DNA of 64,000 nt, from assembly GCA_002482545.1 (NCBI GenBank), contig DLGF01000024.1:54882-118881 (forward strand), in the 5' to 3' direction. The position numbers and the translations under genes were made by a program. Within the stretch, counting starts at the first letter, position 1. Each line of letters opens with the position of its first letter. Of this stretch, positions 48,806-55,918 are shown piece after piece. The notes under the pieces are model-generated. The model did not search any database. It was not told the DNA's origin and worked only from the letters and a program-made list of their open reading frames with translations. This stretch comes from Sporomusaceae bacterium UBA7701. GTDB taxonomy: Bacteria; Bacillota; Negativicutes; Sporomusales; UBA7701.

Positions 48806-49090
48806 TTAGTTTTCGCTTCCCGGGTTGTAGAGCGAATACATGCGCTCGTAAGCATTATTGAGATCGACGATAATCACTTCGTCGCCGATCCTGCGAATAC
48901 TCTGCCAGGGGATGGTGGATAATTTCCCGTCCCCCAAAAAGGCCGGAAGCCAGCCTCTTTTGGGCAGCAACAGCGCGTTGATTTTACCGGACCGCTCATC
49001 GAACACCAGCTCGCATTCGTCGATATAGCCGAGCCGGGCTCCGTCGCCGATATTGATGACTTCTTTCCCGGTGAGTTCACTTAGCCGCAT
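48806..49090 (-). CDS. ymxH: YlmC/YmxH-family PRC-barrel sporulation protein
   Basis: A 94-residue PRC-barrel protein. Met-Arg-Leu-Ser-Glu-Leu-Thr-Gly-Lys-Glu-Val-Ile-Asn opens it, and Gly-Tyr-Ile-Asp-Glu-Cys-Glu-Leu-Val-Phe-Asp follows. This pattern defines the YlmC/YmxH group of spore formers. In B. subtilis ymxH lies beside the M16 peptidase mlpA; here the two are separated by dut and the oxidoreductase. The function is unknown. Confidence 0.9.
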   Translation of the reverse strand: MRLSELTGKEVINIGDGARLGYIDECELVFDERSGKINALLLPKRGWLPAFLGDGKLSTIPWQSIRRIGDEVIIVDLNNAYERMYSLYNPGSEN

Positions 49091-49094
49091 GCTA

Positions 49095-49415
49095 TCACCT
49101 GCTTGATTTAAATTTATGATAAATCCGGATGACGATAGGCTGGACCAGCGCCAGGCCGATCGCCGTCAGCGCCAGAGGGTCCACCGAAGCTTGCAGGAGA
49201 GTTACCTTGTCGGGGGTCTCCAGCTTGAGAAATGAGGTCAAGGCCACAATCGCCAGGTAAACCCCGCCGGCGGTGGCCACCAGTTCCTGGACGGCCAGCG
49301 AAAGCGGCGAGACCGTGGTCTCAACGCCGCTCACGGTATCCCGCCGAAGCCGGACGCGAAACCATAGGGACACCCCGACGAGAATGAGCAGCCCGAAGAT
49401 CCATCCGTAAACCAT
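49095..49415 (-). CDS. small membrane protein upstream of ymxH
   Basis: A 106-residue protein with three hydrophobic stretches (residues 3-20, about 40-62 and 75-95) and basic termini. It stops four bases before ymxH starts, so they are co-transcribed. No motif is recognised. A TAAT-rich gap and a divergent promoter for the 49597 gene lie upstream. Confidence 0.65.
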   Translation of the reverse strand: MVYGWIFGLLILVGVSLWFRVRLRRDTVSGVETTVSPLSLAVQELVATAGGVYLAIVALTSFLKLETPDKVTLLQASVDPLALTAIGLALVQPIVIRIYHKFKSSR

Positions 49416-49498
49416 ATCACCCCTCCTTCCCCCCTCTACCTAATGACTATGCAGCTAGGCCAAGTTCTATGTCTGGTTGAACCGGGAGAAAGTTAATC

Positions 49499-49528
49499 TT
49501 GCGTTGGCTTTGAAAAAACGGGTATAAT
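49499..49528 (+). promoter_or_regulatory. promoter of the flavin oxidoreductase gene
   Basis: TTGCGT (49499-49504) and TATAAT (49523-49528) with an 18-base spacer, about 70 bases before the start. Confidence 0.65.
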
Positions 49529-49596
49529 AGCGGTAAATTCGCGCTCAACCCCCGTCAGATGGCGGGTTGGGCCTTAGGCAAGGAGTTGATTCCGGA

Positions 49597-50583
49597 GTGT
49601 CGGATCTAACGGTTCTTCGTCATCCTATTACGGTAAACCAGCTAACTTTTCCCAATCGCTATGTCAGCGCCCCGCTCGACCTGCAAACCGCCACGGAAGC
49701 CGGCTTGGTCACTAAGGAACTATTGGGGCTGTATCGCGAGCGAAAGGGGCCGGCGTTAGTTATAACCGAGCATCACCACATCCTGCCGTCCGGGAAATGG
49801 AACAGCAGGCAGCTGGCCGCCGACCGCGACGAATGCATCGACGGCATGGCCAGGCTCGCCGGAACCATTCACGCGAACCGGCAGATCGCGGTCGCCCAGA
49901 TCAATCATGTCGGCAGCGCGGCGGATACGAAGGTCACCGGGCTGGAGGCGGTGGCTCCTTCCGCCGTTGTCCATCCCGTCTGGAACCGCTCCCTGCCGAG
50001 GGAGCTTTCCCTGCCGGAAATCCAGGAAATACGGCAGGCCTTCGTCAAGGCGGCCCTGAGGGTGAAGCAGGCCGGCTTCGACGGCGTGGAAATTCACGGC
50101 GCCCACGGCTATCTGCTCACGCAGTTCCTTTCACCGCTGACCAACAGGCGGCAGGATGAATACGGCGGCAACCTGGAAAAGCGTTCCCGGTTTTTGCTGG
50201 AAGTAGCCGCAGCGGTCCGCCGGGCGGTCGGCCCCGGCTACCTGCTGCTCTACCGCCTGGGAGCGGACGATTATCTTCCGGGGGGCACCAGCGTCGAGGA
50301 TGCCTGCTGGCTGGCTCCCAGACTGGCCGCCGCAGGAGTCGACATCCTCGACCTCAGTTCGGGGCTCAAAGGCAGCCGTTCTTTCAGCGGCCCGGGCTTC
50401 TTCCGCGATATGCTGAAGCAAGTGAAGAATGCGGTCACCATCCCCGTCATCGGGGTAGGCGGTCTGGAGGACCCGGCAGTGGCCGCCGGGGTCCTGGCCA
50501 ACGGCGAAGCCGATTTCATCGCTCTCGGCCGGGCCATCATGAAGCAGCCGGACCTTGTGGAAACCATTCTGGGGCGGCTCTAA
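49597..50583 (+). CDS. NADH:flavin oxidoreductase (Old Yellow Enzyme family)
   Basis: A 328-residue FMN TIM barrel. Thr/Ala/Pro-Leu at the start (Tyr-Val-Ser-Ala-Pro-Leu), Gln-Ile-Asn-His-Val-Gly near residue 107, Glu-Ile-His-Gly-Ala-His-Gly-Tyr-Leu near 168 and Gly-Gly-Asn-Leu-Glu-Lys-Arg are family motifs. It lacks the iron-sulfur/flavodoxin-like C-terminal domains of dienoyl-CoA reductases, so it is a short ene-reductase type. GTG 49597 is used, with AAGGAG upstream. It is a single plus-strand gene among minus-strand neighbours. Confidence 0.9.
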   Translation: MSDLTVLRHPITVNQLTFPNRYVSAPLDLQTATEAGLVTKELLGLYRERKGPALVITEHHHILPSGKWNSRQLAADRDECIDGMARLAGTIHANRQIAVAQINHVGSAADTKVTGLEAVAPSAVVHPVWNRSLPRELSLPEIQEIRQAFVKAALRVKQAGFDGVEIHGAHGYLLTQFLSPLTNRRQDEYGGNLEKRSRFLLEVAAAVRRAVGPGYLLLYRLGADDYLPGGTSVEDACWLAPRLAAAGVDILDLSSGLKGSRSFSGPGFFRDMLKQVKNAVTIPVIGVGGLEDPAVAAGVLANGEADFIALGRAIMKQPDLVETILGRL

Positions 50584-50600
50584 GCCGGTAGCAAAATAAA

Positions 50601-50620
50601 AAAGAGGCTAAAGCCTCTTT
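50601..50620 (+). terminator. terminator of the flavin oxidoreductase gene
   Basis: A 9-bp stem (aaagaggct with agcctcttt) ends with T on the plus strand and A on the other side. Confidence 0.88.
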
Positions 50621-50630
50621 AGAGAGTATA

Positions 50631-50814
50631 CAAACTCAGGCTGGTGAGAAAAGTCCAGATGCAAGGCGCACCGGAAGAGCGCGCTACTGTTTCCTCTGAG
50701 ACTCGTTTGCTGCTATTGTTTGCACAAAGCATACAGCAGCGTAAGCGTACTATGGGGCGTACGCAAGCAAACGCTCTGAGGAGCAACGCCGCAGATGGGC
50801 CTTTGTCGCCAGCC
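50631..50814. repeat. dyad-symmetric intergenic repeat, copy C
   Basis: 184 bases between convergent genes. Its outer ends (caggctggtgagaaa and ctttgtcgccagcc) are nearly complementary. An inner pair (cctctgag ... cgtttgc and gcaaacgctctgagg) extends the dyad. It shares most of its blocks with copy A and adds about 45 central bases. It could fold into a long branched hairpin. No gene is seen. Confidence 0.85.
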
Positions 50815-50819
50815 GCTTT

Positions 50820-51275
50820 TTATTTTGTGCCGGTGCTGCCGATGCCGCCGGTACGGGCCGGCAGTGCGGCGCCCGCATCGGAGTCGGTGCGAAGATAACG
50901 GTAGAATATCCCCTGCGCCACCCGCTCGCCTTTGCCGATGGCGACGGCCTCCCGCCCGTAATTGAAGACGGCGATCAGGATATGCCCTTCGTTGGCGGGA
51001 TTGTTGTAGTAGTCGGCGTCGATGATCCCTTGGCCGTTAATCAGGCCGAGGGAATGTTTCACCGCCAGCCCGGAGCGGATATGAACGCCCAGGTATTCAT
51101 CCTCCTGCATGTAGGCCTTGAGCCCGGTCGGGATTAGCGTTACAGCCTGCGGCGCCAGCACCACCGCCTCGGCGGCCGTGATGTCATAACCGGCGCTATG
51201 GGCGGTTTTCCGCTCAGGCAGAGGAAAATCAGCATGCTCATAAGCCTTGATCTTTTCGAAGCCGCGAATGCGCAT
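50820..51275 (-). CDS. dut: dUTP diphosphatase
   Basis: A 151-residue trimeric enzyme that splits dUTP and so keeps uracil out of DNA. Motifs: Ala-Gly-Tyr-Asp (motif 1), Arg-Ser-Gly-Leu-Ala (2), Gly-Gln-Gly-Ile-Ile-Asp-Ala-Asp-Tyr (3), Gly-Glu-Arg-Val-Ala-Gln (4) and Arg-Thr-Gly-Gly-Ile-Gly-Ser-Thr-Gly (5). It follows the M16 peptidase gene after four bases and is likely co-transcribed. Confidence 0.96.
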   Translation of the reverse strand: MRIRGFEKIKAYEHADFPLPERKTAHSAGYDITAAEAVVLAPQAVTLIPTGLKAYMQEDEYLGVHIRSGLAVKHSLGLINGQGIIDADYYNNPANEGHILIAVFNYGREAVAIGKGERVAQGIFYRYLRTDSDAGAALPARTGGIGSTGTK

Positions 51276-51279
51276 CGGC

Positions 51280-52542
51280 CTACCTCTTTCTGGCTTTGAG
51301 CGTAGCGGGCAGAGCGGAGTCCTCGACCGGCCCGAGCGCGGTAAAGCAAAGTTTGTCCGGATTAAAGCTGGCTGTCATCATTTGCCTGAGATCGTCCAGC
51401 GTCACCTGCTCGATTTTAGTGACGATTTCGTCCAGGGTAGTGTATTTCCGCAGAGTGATTTCCATCTTGCCCAGACGGGACATCCGGCTGCTGGAGCTTT
51501 CAAGGCCAAGCAGCAAATTGCCTTTTAACTGTTCCCGCGTTTTCGCCAGTTCGGCGGCGCTTACTCCGGCGGTTTTCAGTTCATCCAGGTTTTCCAGGAC
51601 GAGCTCGATCACCTGATTGACGTTGCCCGGACGGGTTCCCGCATAGACGGTGAATAAACCGCAGTCGCTGTAATGGCTCTGATAGGAATAGATGGAGTAG
51701 GCCAGGCCCCGTTCTTCGCGGATGGCCTGGAACAGCCGGGAGCTGATTCCCCCGCCGGTAATATTGTTGAGGATATGGGCGGTGTAAATATTCGGCGAGT
51801 CCTGGGCCACGCTGTCGGTGCCCAGACAAAGGTGCACCTGCTCGGTATCTTTGGCGTGGACGGTTTGGACGGGCGTCAGCCGGGGCGGAGTCGCGCCTTT
51901 TTTTTGTTTGATTCCTTTCATGGAGCCAAAATAACGGACGGCGAGCTCCTCCATGGCCTCGTGGGTAAGGTTGCCGGCCGCGGCAATTACGATATTATCC
52001 GGGGTGTAGAAATCATGATAGTATTCCATCACCAAGTCGCGGTCGAAACGGCTGATCGACTCGGTCGTCCCGAGAATGTTCCGGCCAAGCGGATGGGTGG
52101 GCCACACATTGCCGAGATAGAGATCGTGAACCAGTTCGTCGGGGGAATCTTCGTACATGTTGAATTCTTCCAGCACGACCTCCCGCTCCCGGTCGATATC
52201 TTCCGGATCGAATTTGGAAAAACGCAGCATGTCGCTCAGGATATCCATCGACAAGTCCAGATGATTATCCAAGACCTTGATATAGTAGCAGGTATATTCC
52301 TTGGCAGTGAAAGCGTTGAGCTGACCGCCCACCGCGTCGACCGTTTCGGCGATATCCTTGGCTGACCGCCTTTCCGTGCCTTTAAACATCAGATGCTCGA
52401 TAAAATGGGAAATGCCGTGATTGTACTCTTCCTCATTGCGGGAACCGGTGCCTACCCAGACGCCGACCGACACCGACTTTACGTAGGGGATGGCCTCGGT
52501 CACGATCCGGATTCCGTTGGGCATAGTTGTTTTGCGGTACAT
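51280..52542 (-). CDS. mlpA: M16 zinc processing peptidase
   Basis: A 420-residue inverzincin. His-Phe-Ile-Glu-His-Leu-Met-Phe-Lys-Gly-Thr near residue 45 is the inverted zinc motif HxxEH, with Glu about 75 residues later as third ligand. The C-terminal half is the inactive repeat with an Arg/Tyr-type ending. It is the YmxG/MlpA (PepR) type found near pnp in Bacillus and Clostridia. AGGAG precedes ATG 52542. Its target is not known; a role in protease or spore gene control has been proposed for B. subtilis. Confidence 0.93.
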   Translation of the reverse strand: MYRKTTMPNGIRIVTEAIPYVKSVSVGVWVGTGSRNEEEYNHGISHFIEHLMFKGTERRSAKDIAETVDAVGGQLNAFTAKEYTCYYIKVLDNHLDLSMDILSDMLRFSKFDPEDIDREREVVLEEFNMYEDSPDELVHDLYLGNVWPTHPLGRNILGTTESISRFDRDLVMEYYHDFYTPDNIVIAAAGNLTHEAMEELAVRYFGSMKGIKQKKGATPPRLTPVQTVHAKDTEQVHLCLGTDSVAQDSPNIYTAHILNNITGGGISSRLFQAIREERGLAYSIYSYQSHYSDCGLFTVYAGTRPGNVNQVIELVLENLDELKTAGVSAAELAKTREQLKGNLLLGLESSSSRMSRLGKMEITLRKYTTLDEIVTKIEQVTLDDLRQMMTASFNPDKLCFTALGPVEDSALPATLKARKR

Positions 52543-52659
52543 AGAACGCTCCTTTATTATGCGATAAACTATCCTTATCTTCGCGCGTTTCGCGTTAAAT
52601 CCTGCTCCTTTGTTACTATATTATAACAACTTAAAATGCGGATAAAACAAAAAACGTAA

Positions 52660-52695
52660 AAAATATCCGCCAGCCGGAAGGCTGGCGGATATTTT
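52660..52695 (-). terminator. strong terminator after the amidase gene
   Basis: A perfect 16-bp stem with a GGAA loop and A/T flanks. It ends the two-gene secreted-enzyme cluster. Confidence 0.95.
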
Positions 52696-52753
52696 GCCGG
52701 TACGGAAAGCCAAACTTTTCTGGGAATAAGGACCGGCGTTTCTTCAGGATGGG

Positions 52754-53620
52754 CTACGACTTCTGGAAATACTGGACCAGCCCGTTGAAGACACCTTGGG
52801 CCACTTTGTTGCGGTACGAGTTGTCATTGAGCTTGGCCGCTTCCTGGGGATTGGACACGAAGCCCATCTCCACCAGGATGCTGGGCATGGTCGTATTGCG
52901 GAGCACATAGAAGGTCGCCGATGAAGTACCCTTGTTGGCCGCCCCGGTCGCCTGAACCAGCGCGCTCTGAACCTCCGAGGCCAGCTTCGACGATTTGCCG
53001 CTGGAATAGAACGTCATCGCTCCGGCTATTTTGGGATCGGGATTGTCGTTGGAATGGACACTGACAAACAGATCGGCGCCTTTACTCTCCGCCAGATCCA
53101 CGCGGGCTTGCAGTTCCTCGCCCAGCGTACTGCCTACCGGCGCGACATTGCGGTCGGTTTCGCGGGTCATATAGACTTTGGCGCCGGCCTGCTGGAGCTT
53201 GTCCCGCAGCTTGAGGCCAACCGCCAGGTTATTGGCGGCTTCGATCGACCCGTTGCCGGTAGCACCGGGGTTATTGCCGCCGTGGCCGGGGTCGACCACG
53301 ATAACCTTGCCGCGCAGGACGCCGTTATCCGTTATCGTCCCCGATCCTCCCGGCTGCGGAGTAATTTTGACCGGCGAACTTCCGCCGCTGGAACCGCCGC
53401 CGGAGAAGATATTGAAAATTGGCCCCAGGATCTTGTCGAACAGCAGGCTGAACAGCGAATTCAATAAACCTCCTCCTCCGTCACCGGAAGCAGCCGTCGG
53501 CGACGTCATCGCCCCAAGGACCGAGTCAATGGACGCCGCCTGAGTTACCGCGGCCGGCAGGAAGAAGGTGAACATCATCAAAAGCAGCAACGTGTAAGAC
53601 ATCAGTTTTTTGCTATACAC
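52754..53620 (-). CDS. secreted N-acetylmuramoyl-L-alanine amidase (Amidase_3)
   Basis: A 288-residue exported wall hydrolase. A signal peptide (residues 1-28, ending Gln-Ala-Ala) is followed by a Gly/Ser linker with a hydrophobic patch, then the zinc amidase: Val-Asp-Pro-Gly-His-Gly-Gly near residue 112, Glu of Ser-Ile-Glu-Ala, Ser-Val-His-Ser-Asn near 195 and Val-Glu-Met-Gly-Phe-Val-Ser-Asn near 255. It cleaves the stem peptide from muramic acid. GTG 53620 has AAGGAGG upstream. It follows the GH18 gene by 35 bases and shares its N-terminal layout. Confidence 0.94.
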   Translation of the reverse strand: MYSKKLMSYTLLLLMMFTFFLPAAVTQAASIDSVLGAMTSPTAASGDGGGGLLNSLFSLLFDKILGPIFNIFSGGGSSGGSSPVKITPQPGGSGTITDNGVLRGKVIVVDPGHGGNNPGATGNGSIEAANNLAVGLKLRDKLQQAGAKVYMTRETDRNVAPVGSTLGEELQARVDLAESKGADLFVSVHSNDNPDPKIAGAMTFYSSGKSSKLASEVQSALVQATGAANKGTSSATFYVLRNTTMPSILVEMGFVSNPQEAAKLNDNSYRNKVAQGVFNGLVQYFQKS

Positions 53621-53655
53621 TGGAACCTCCTTATCAGCGTGTTATTCTCGGATGG

Positions 53656-54879
53656 TTATTGGAAGAGCTTGTCCCTGAAAATCTTCCAAGCCCCCGGGTC
53701 TTCTTCGCCAAGCTTCCAGAGTGCAGCACCGGCGATGTCGTATTTGTTGACCAAATCGAGTTTGTATCCGAGGCTTCGGCTATTTTCATACCAAACGGTG
53801 TGGCTGACGCCGTCCGTTCCGGTATAGGTGAAATACGGCGACTTGGAGGAATCATCCCATTGGGAAGTCGCTCCGAAACGGCTGATGAGATCTTGAATCG
53901 CTCCGTATTCAAGGCTCTCCACGCCTTTGCTGGACCAATCATAGCCATAACCGGCAATGCCGAGGTATAGCTTGTCTTTCGGGATATACTTAAGCGCGTA
54001 TTTGAGGTTGGCTTCCACCCAGTTGACGGCCGCAATCGGCCCCGGGCCGCTCCAGGTACCGTGATTGTCATAGGTCATAATCGCAATCCGGTCGGCGTAT
54101 TGCGCCAGTTGGGCGTAGTCGTAGGCAGCCGCCACATCGTTGTTTTCATCGGTTTTCGGGAAGACGTCGATGGACACGATATAGCCCTGCGGCTTCAGAC
54201 GCTGATAGAGTTCGCGCATGAAGGCCGTAAGGTTGTCCCGGTCTTCAGCCGGCACCATCTCGAAGTCAATGTTGACTCCATCCAGATTGTACTTCTTGAT
54301 ATAAGCCTCCAGATTGTTGATGGCCGTGCTGCGGAGGGACGGACTGGAAAGAACGGTATGAACCGGTGGCGTACTGCTGTCCTGCTTGGCATTGTTAACC
54401 AGTAACAGCACCTTGATATTATTCTGATGAGCGAATTTAACCACCGAGGCGTGGTCGTCGCCGCCGCGGTCGCTTACGCTGCCGTTCGCCTGCAGCGTGC
54501 CCCAGAAGGGAATAACGGTTTTTAAGGTATTGGCGTTTTTCGTCATCGCGTTATAGGAAGAGGTATCGCCGCCCCACCATTCAGCGTAGAATCCCATTAC
54601 TTCCTTCGCTCCGGTCAGCGAGCCGCCGGGAAAACCCGGACTGGAGCCTTCTGAAGCGGACCCGTCCCCGGTCGGAGTAGTATGAAATACTTTACTGAGC
54701 AGGTTGCCGATCAGCAGACCCAACAGAACGTCAAAAATGCCCTTGCCGCCTCCTGAATCGGTGGTCTGAGCGGTCAGATCACTCAGGGAAGCAGCATAGG
54801 CCGAAGTGACAGGCACAACCATCGTGGCCAGAGTTGCCATTATCGTCATCCAGACTATATACTTTTTCAGCTTATTCAT
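53656..54879 (-). CDS. secreted glycoside hydrolase family 18 (YaaH-like)
   Basis: A 407-residue exported enzyme. Signal peptide 1-29, a Ser/Gly linker with the hydrophobic segment Leu-Leu-Gly-Leu-Leu-Ile-Gly-Asn-Leu-Leu, then a GH18 barrel with Asp-Gly-Val-Asn-Ile-Asp-Phe-Glu (the DxxDxDxE motif with catalytic Glu) near residue 215 and Met-Thr-Tyr-Asp near 280. Such enzymes cut N-acetylglucosaminyl bonds in peptidoglycan or chitin; relatives (YaaH/SleL) act on spore cortex. The partner amidase directly follows, so the two probably attack the same wall. ATG 54879 has GAGGAGG upstream. Confidence 0.93.
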   Translation of the reverse strand: MNKLKKYIVWMTIMATLATMVVPVTSAYAASLSDLTAQTTDSGGGKGIFDVLLGLLIGNLLSKVFHTTPTGDGSASEGSSPGFPGGSLTGAKEVMGFYAEWWGGDTSSYNAMTKNANTLKTVIPFWGTLQANGSVSDRGGDDHASVVKFAHQNNIKVLLLVNNAKQDSSTPPVHTVLSSPSLRSTAINNLEAYIKKYNLDGVNIDFEMVPAEDRDNLTAFMRELYQRLKPQGYIVSIDVFPKTDENNDVAAAYDYAQLAQYADRIAIMTYDNHGTWSGPGPIAAVNWVEANLKYALKYIPKDKLYLGIAGYGYDWSSKGVESLEYGAIQDLISRFGATSQWDDSSKSPYFTYTGTDGVSHTVWYENSRSLGYKLDLVNKYDIAGAALWKLGEEDPGAWKIFRDKLFQ

Positions 54880-54952
54880 ATATCAACCTCCTCTCGGGTA
54901 TAACATAGCACAGTGGACTTAGGCCACTGCTCCCGACCATGAATAATTATAG

Positions 54953-54966
54953 CATAACTTGTTATG
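54953..54966. promoter_or_regulatory. palindrome in the GH18-amidase promoter region
   Basis: CATAACTTGTTATG lies directly upstream of a TATAAT-like -10 (about 54946-54951, minus strand), so a bound protein would overlap RNA polymerase. Further downstream the leader has a stem (gcagtgg with ccactg) before the ribosome site. Confidence 0.4.
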
Positions 54967-55006
54967 TAAAGATACTGGCATATTTTGTCCCTGTTTTTAG
55001 CAATAA

Positions 55007-55031
55007 AAAATAGGCATTATTATGCCTATTT
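55007..55031 (-). terminator. terminator of the ylxY-like gene
   Basis: An AT-rich stem (aaataggcat with atgcctattt) with a T run on the minus strand. Confidence 0.9.
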
Positions 55032-55034
55032 ATC

Positions 55035-55742
55035 TCATTCGAGTATTGATGACACGGGCAATATAGTATAGCCTCCGTCTTCGATCCGACTGATGAGTTC
55101 CGGGAGGGCCTTGGCCGTCGGCTCGGTCGGGTGCATCAAAATGATCGCGCCGTTATGCAGCTTTTTCGTCACCCTGGCGATGATGACTTCCGGCGACGGC
55201 TTCTTCCAGTCCACCGTGTCGATGCTCCACAGGGTTGTAATGTAGCCCAGCTCGGCCGCCGCCGCCAGCACCGTGTCGTTGAATTCGCCATAGGGCGGAG
55301 CGTAGATGGTGGTCTTGACTCCCGTCAATTCCTGGACGAGCGCCTCGGTTCGGGTGATTTGCTCCTTGTTTTTCTCCTTGGTCAGGGTATTCGGATGAGG
55401 ATGGGTATAGCTGTGGTTGGCCAGTTCATGACCGCTTTCGGCGATCAGCTTAACCAGGTCGGGATGACGCGCGGCCCAGCTGCCGCCGATGAAAAAGGTA
55501 ACTTTGATGTTATGGCGGGCAAAGGTCTCCAGCATCTGCGGCAAATATTCCTCGCCCCAAAAGACGTTGCAGGCGAAAGCGACCTGGGGTTTGGCCATAT
55601 TGCCGTTGTAAAAGGGCTTGGGCTTGTTGGGATCGGTTATTACATACTCCAGGATTCCCGGCAGCAGCACCAGGACGAGAAAAAAACTGACCGTAAAGTT
55701 GAAATACCACTTCGGGATCCGGCTGGCAAAAAAAAGTCTCAT
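55035..55742 (-). CDS. ylxY: YlxY-like polysaccharide deacetylase, membrane-anchored
   Basis: A 235-residue NodB-fold protein with one N-terminal membrane helix (about 15-35). His-x3-His appears as Asn-His-Ser-Tyr-Thr-His-Pro-His near residue 117, and the late His is in Leu-Met-His-Pro-Thr-Glu near 210. The usual catalytic Asp-Asp at motif 1 is replaced: the segment reads Ala-Cys-Asn-Val-Phe-Trp-Gly-Glu-Glu. Activity is therefore doubtful or altered. pnp lies upstream, as in B. subtilis (pnpA-ylxY). ATG 55742 is used because GGAGTG lies upstream. Confidence 0.85.
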   Translation of the reverse strand: MRLFFASRIPKWYFNFTVSFFLVLVLLPGILEYVITDPNKPKPFYNGNMAKPQVAFACNVFWGEEYLPQMLETFARHNIKVTFFIGGSWAARHPDLVKLIAESGHELANHSYTHPHPNTLTKEKNKEQITRTEALVQELTGVKTTIYAPPYGEFNDTVLAAAAELGYITTLWSIDTVDWKKPSPEVIIARVTKKLHNGAIILMHPTEPTAKALPELISRIEDGGYTILPVSSILE

Positions 55743-55818
55743 TACACCACTCCTGAACACCTGGTATCTTTTATAATCTATTATCGGCAGGCCTTGTTCA
55801 TGAGTGGGAAAATAAAAA

Positions 55819-55842
55819 AACATAAACCGTAAGGTTTATGTT
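55819..55842 (-). terminator. terminator of pnp
   Basis: A 10-bp stem (aacataaacc with ggtttatgtt) followed by a long T run on the minus strand. Confidence 0.93.
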
Positions 55843-55918
55843 CGGGGCCAAGGCGGAGGCTGTTCATCCCCGGCCGTCTTACCGCGTCGGTGAAAAACAG
55901 CCCCATTGATGAAATTGC

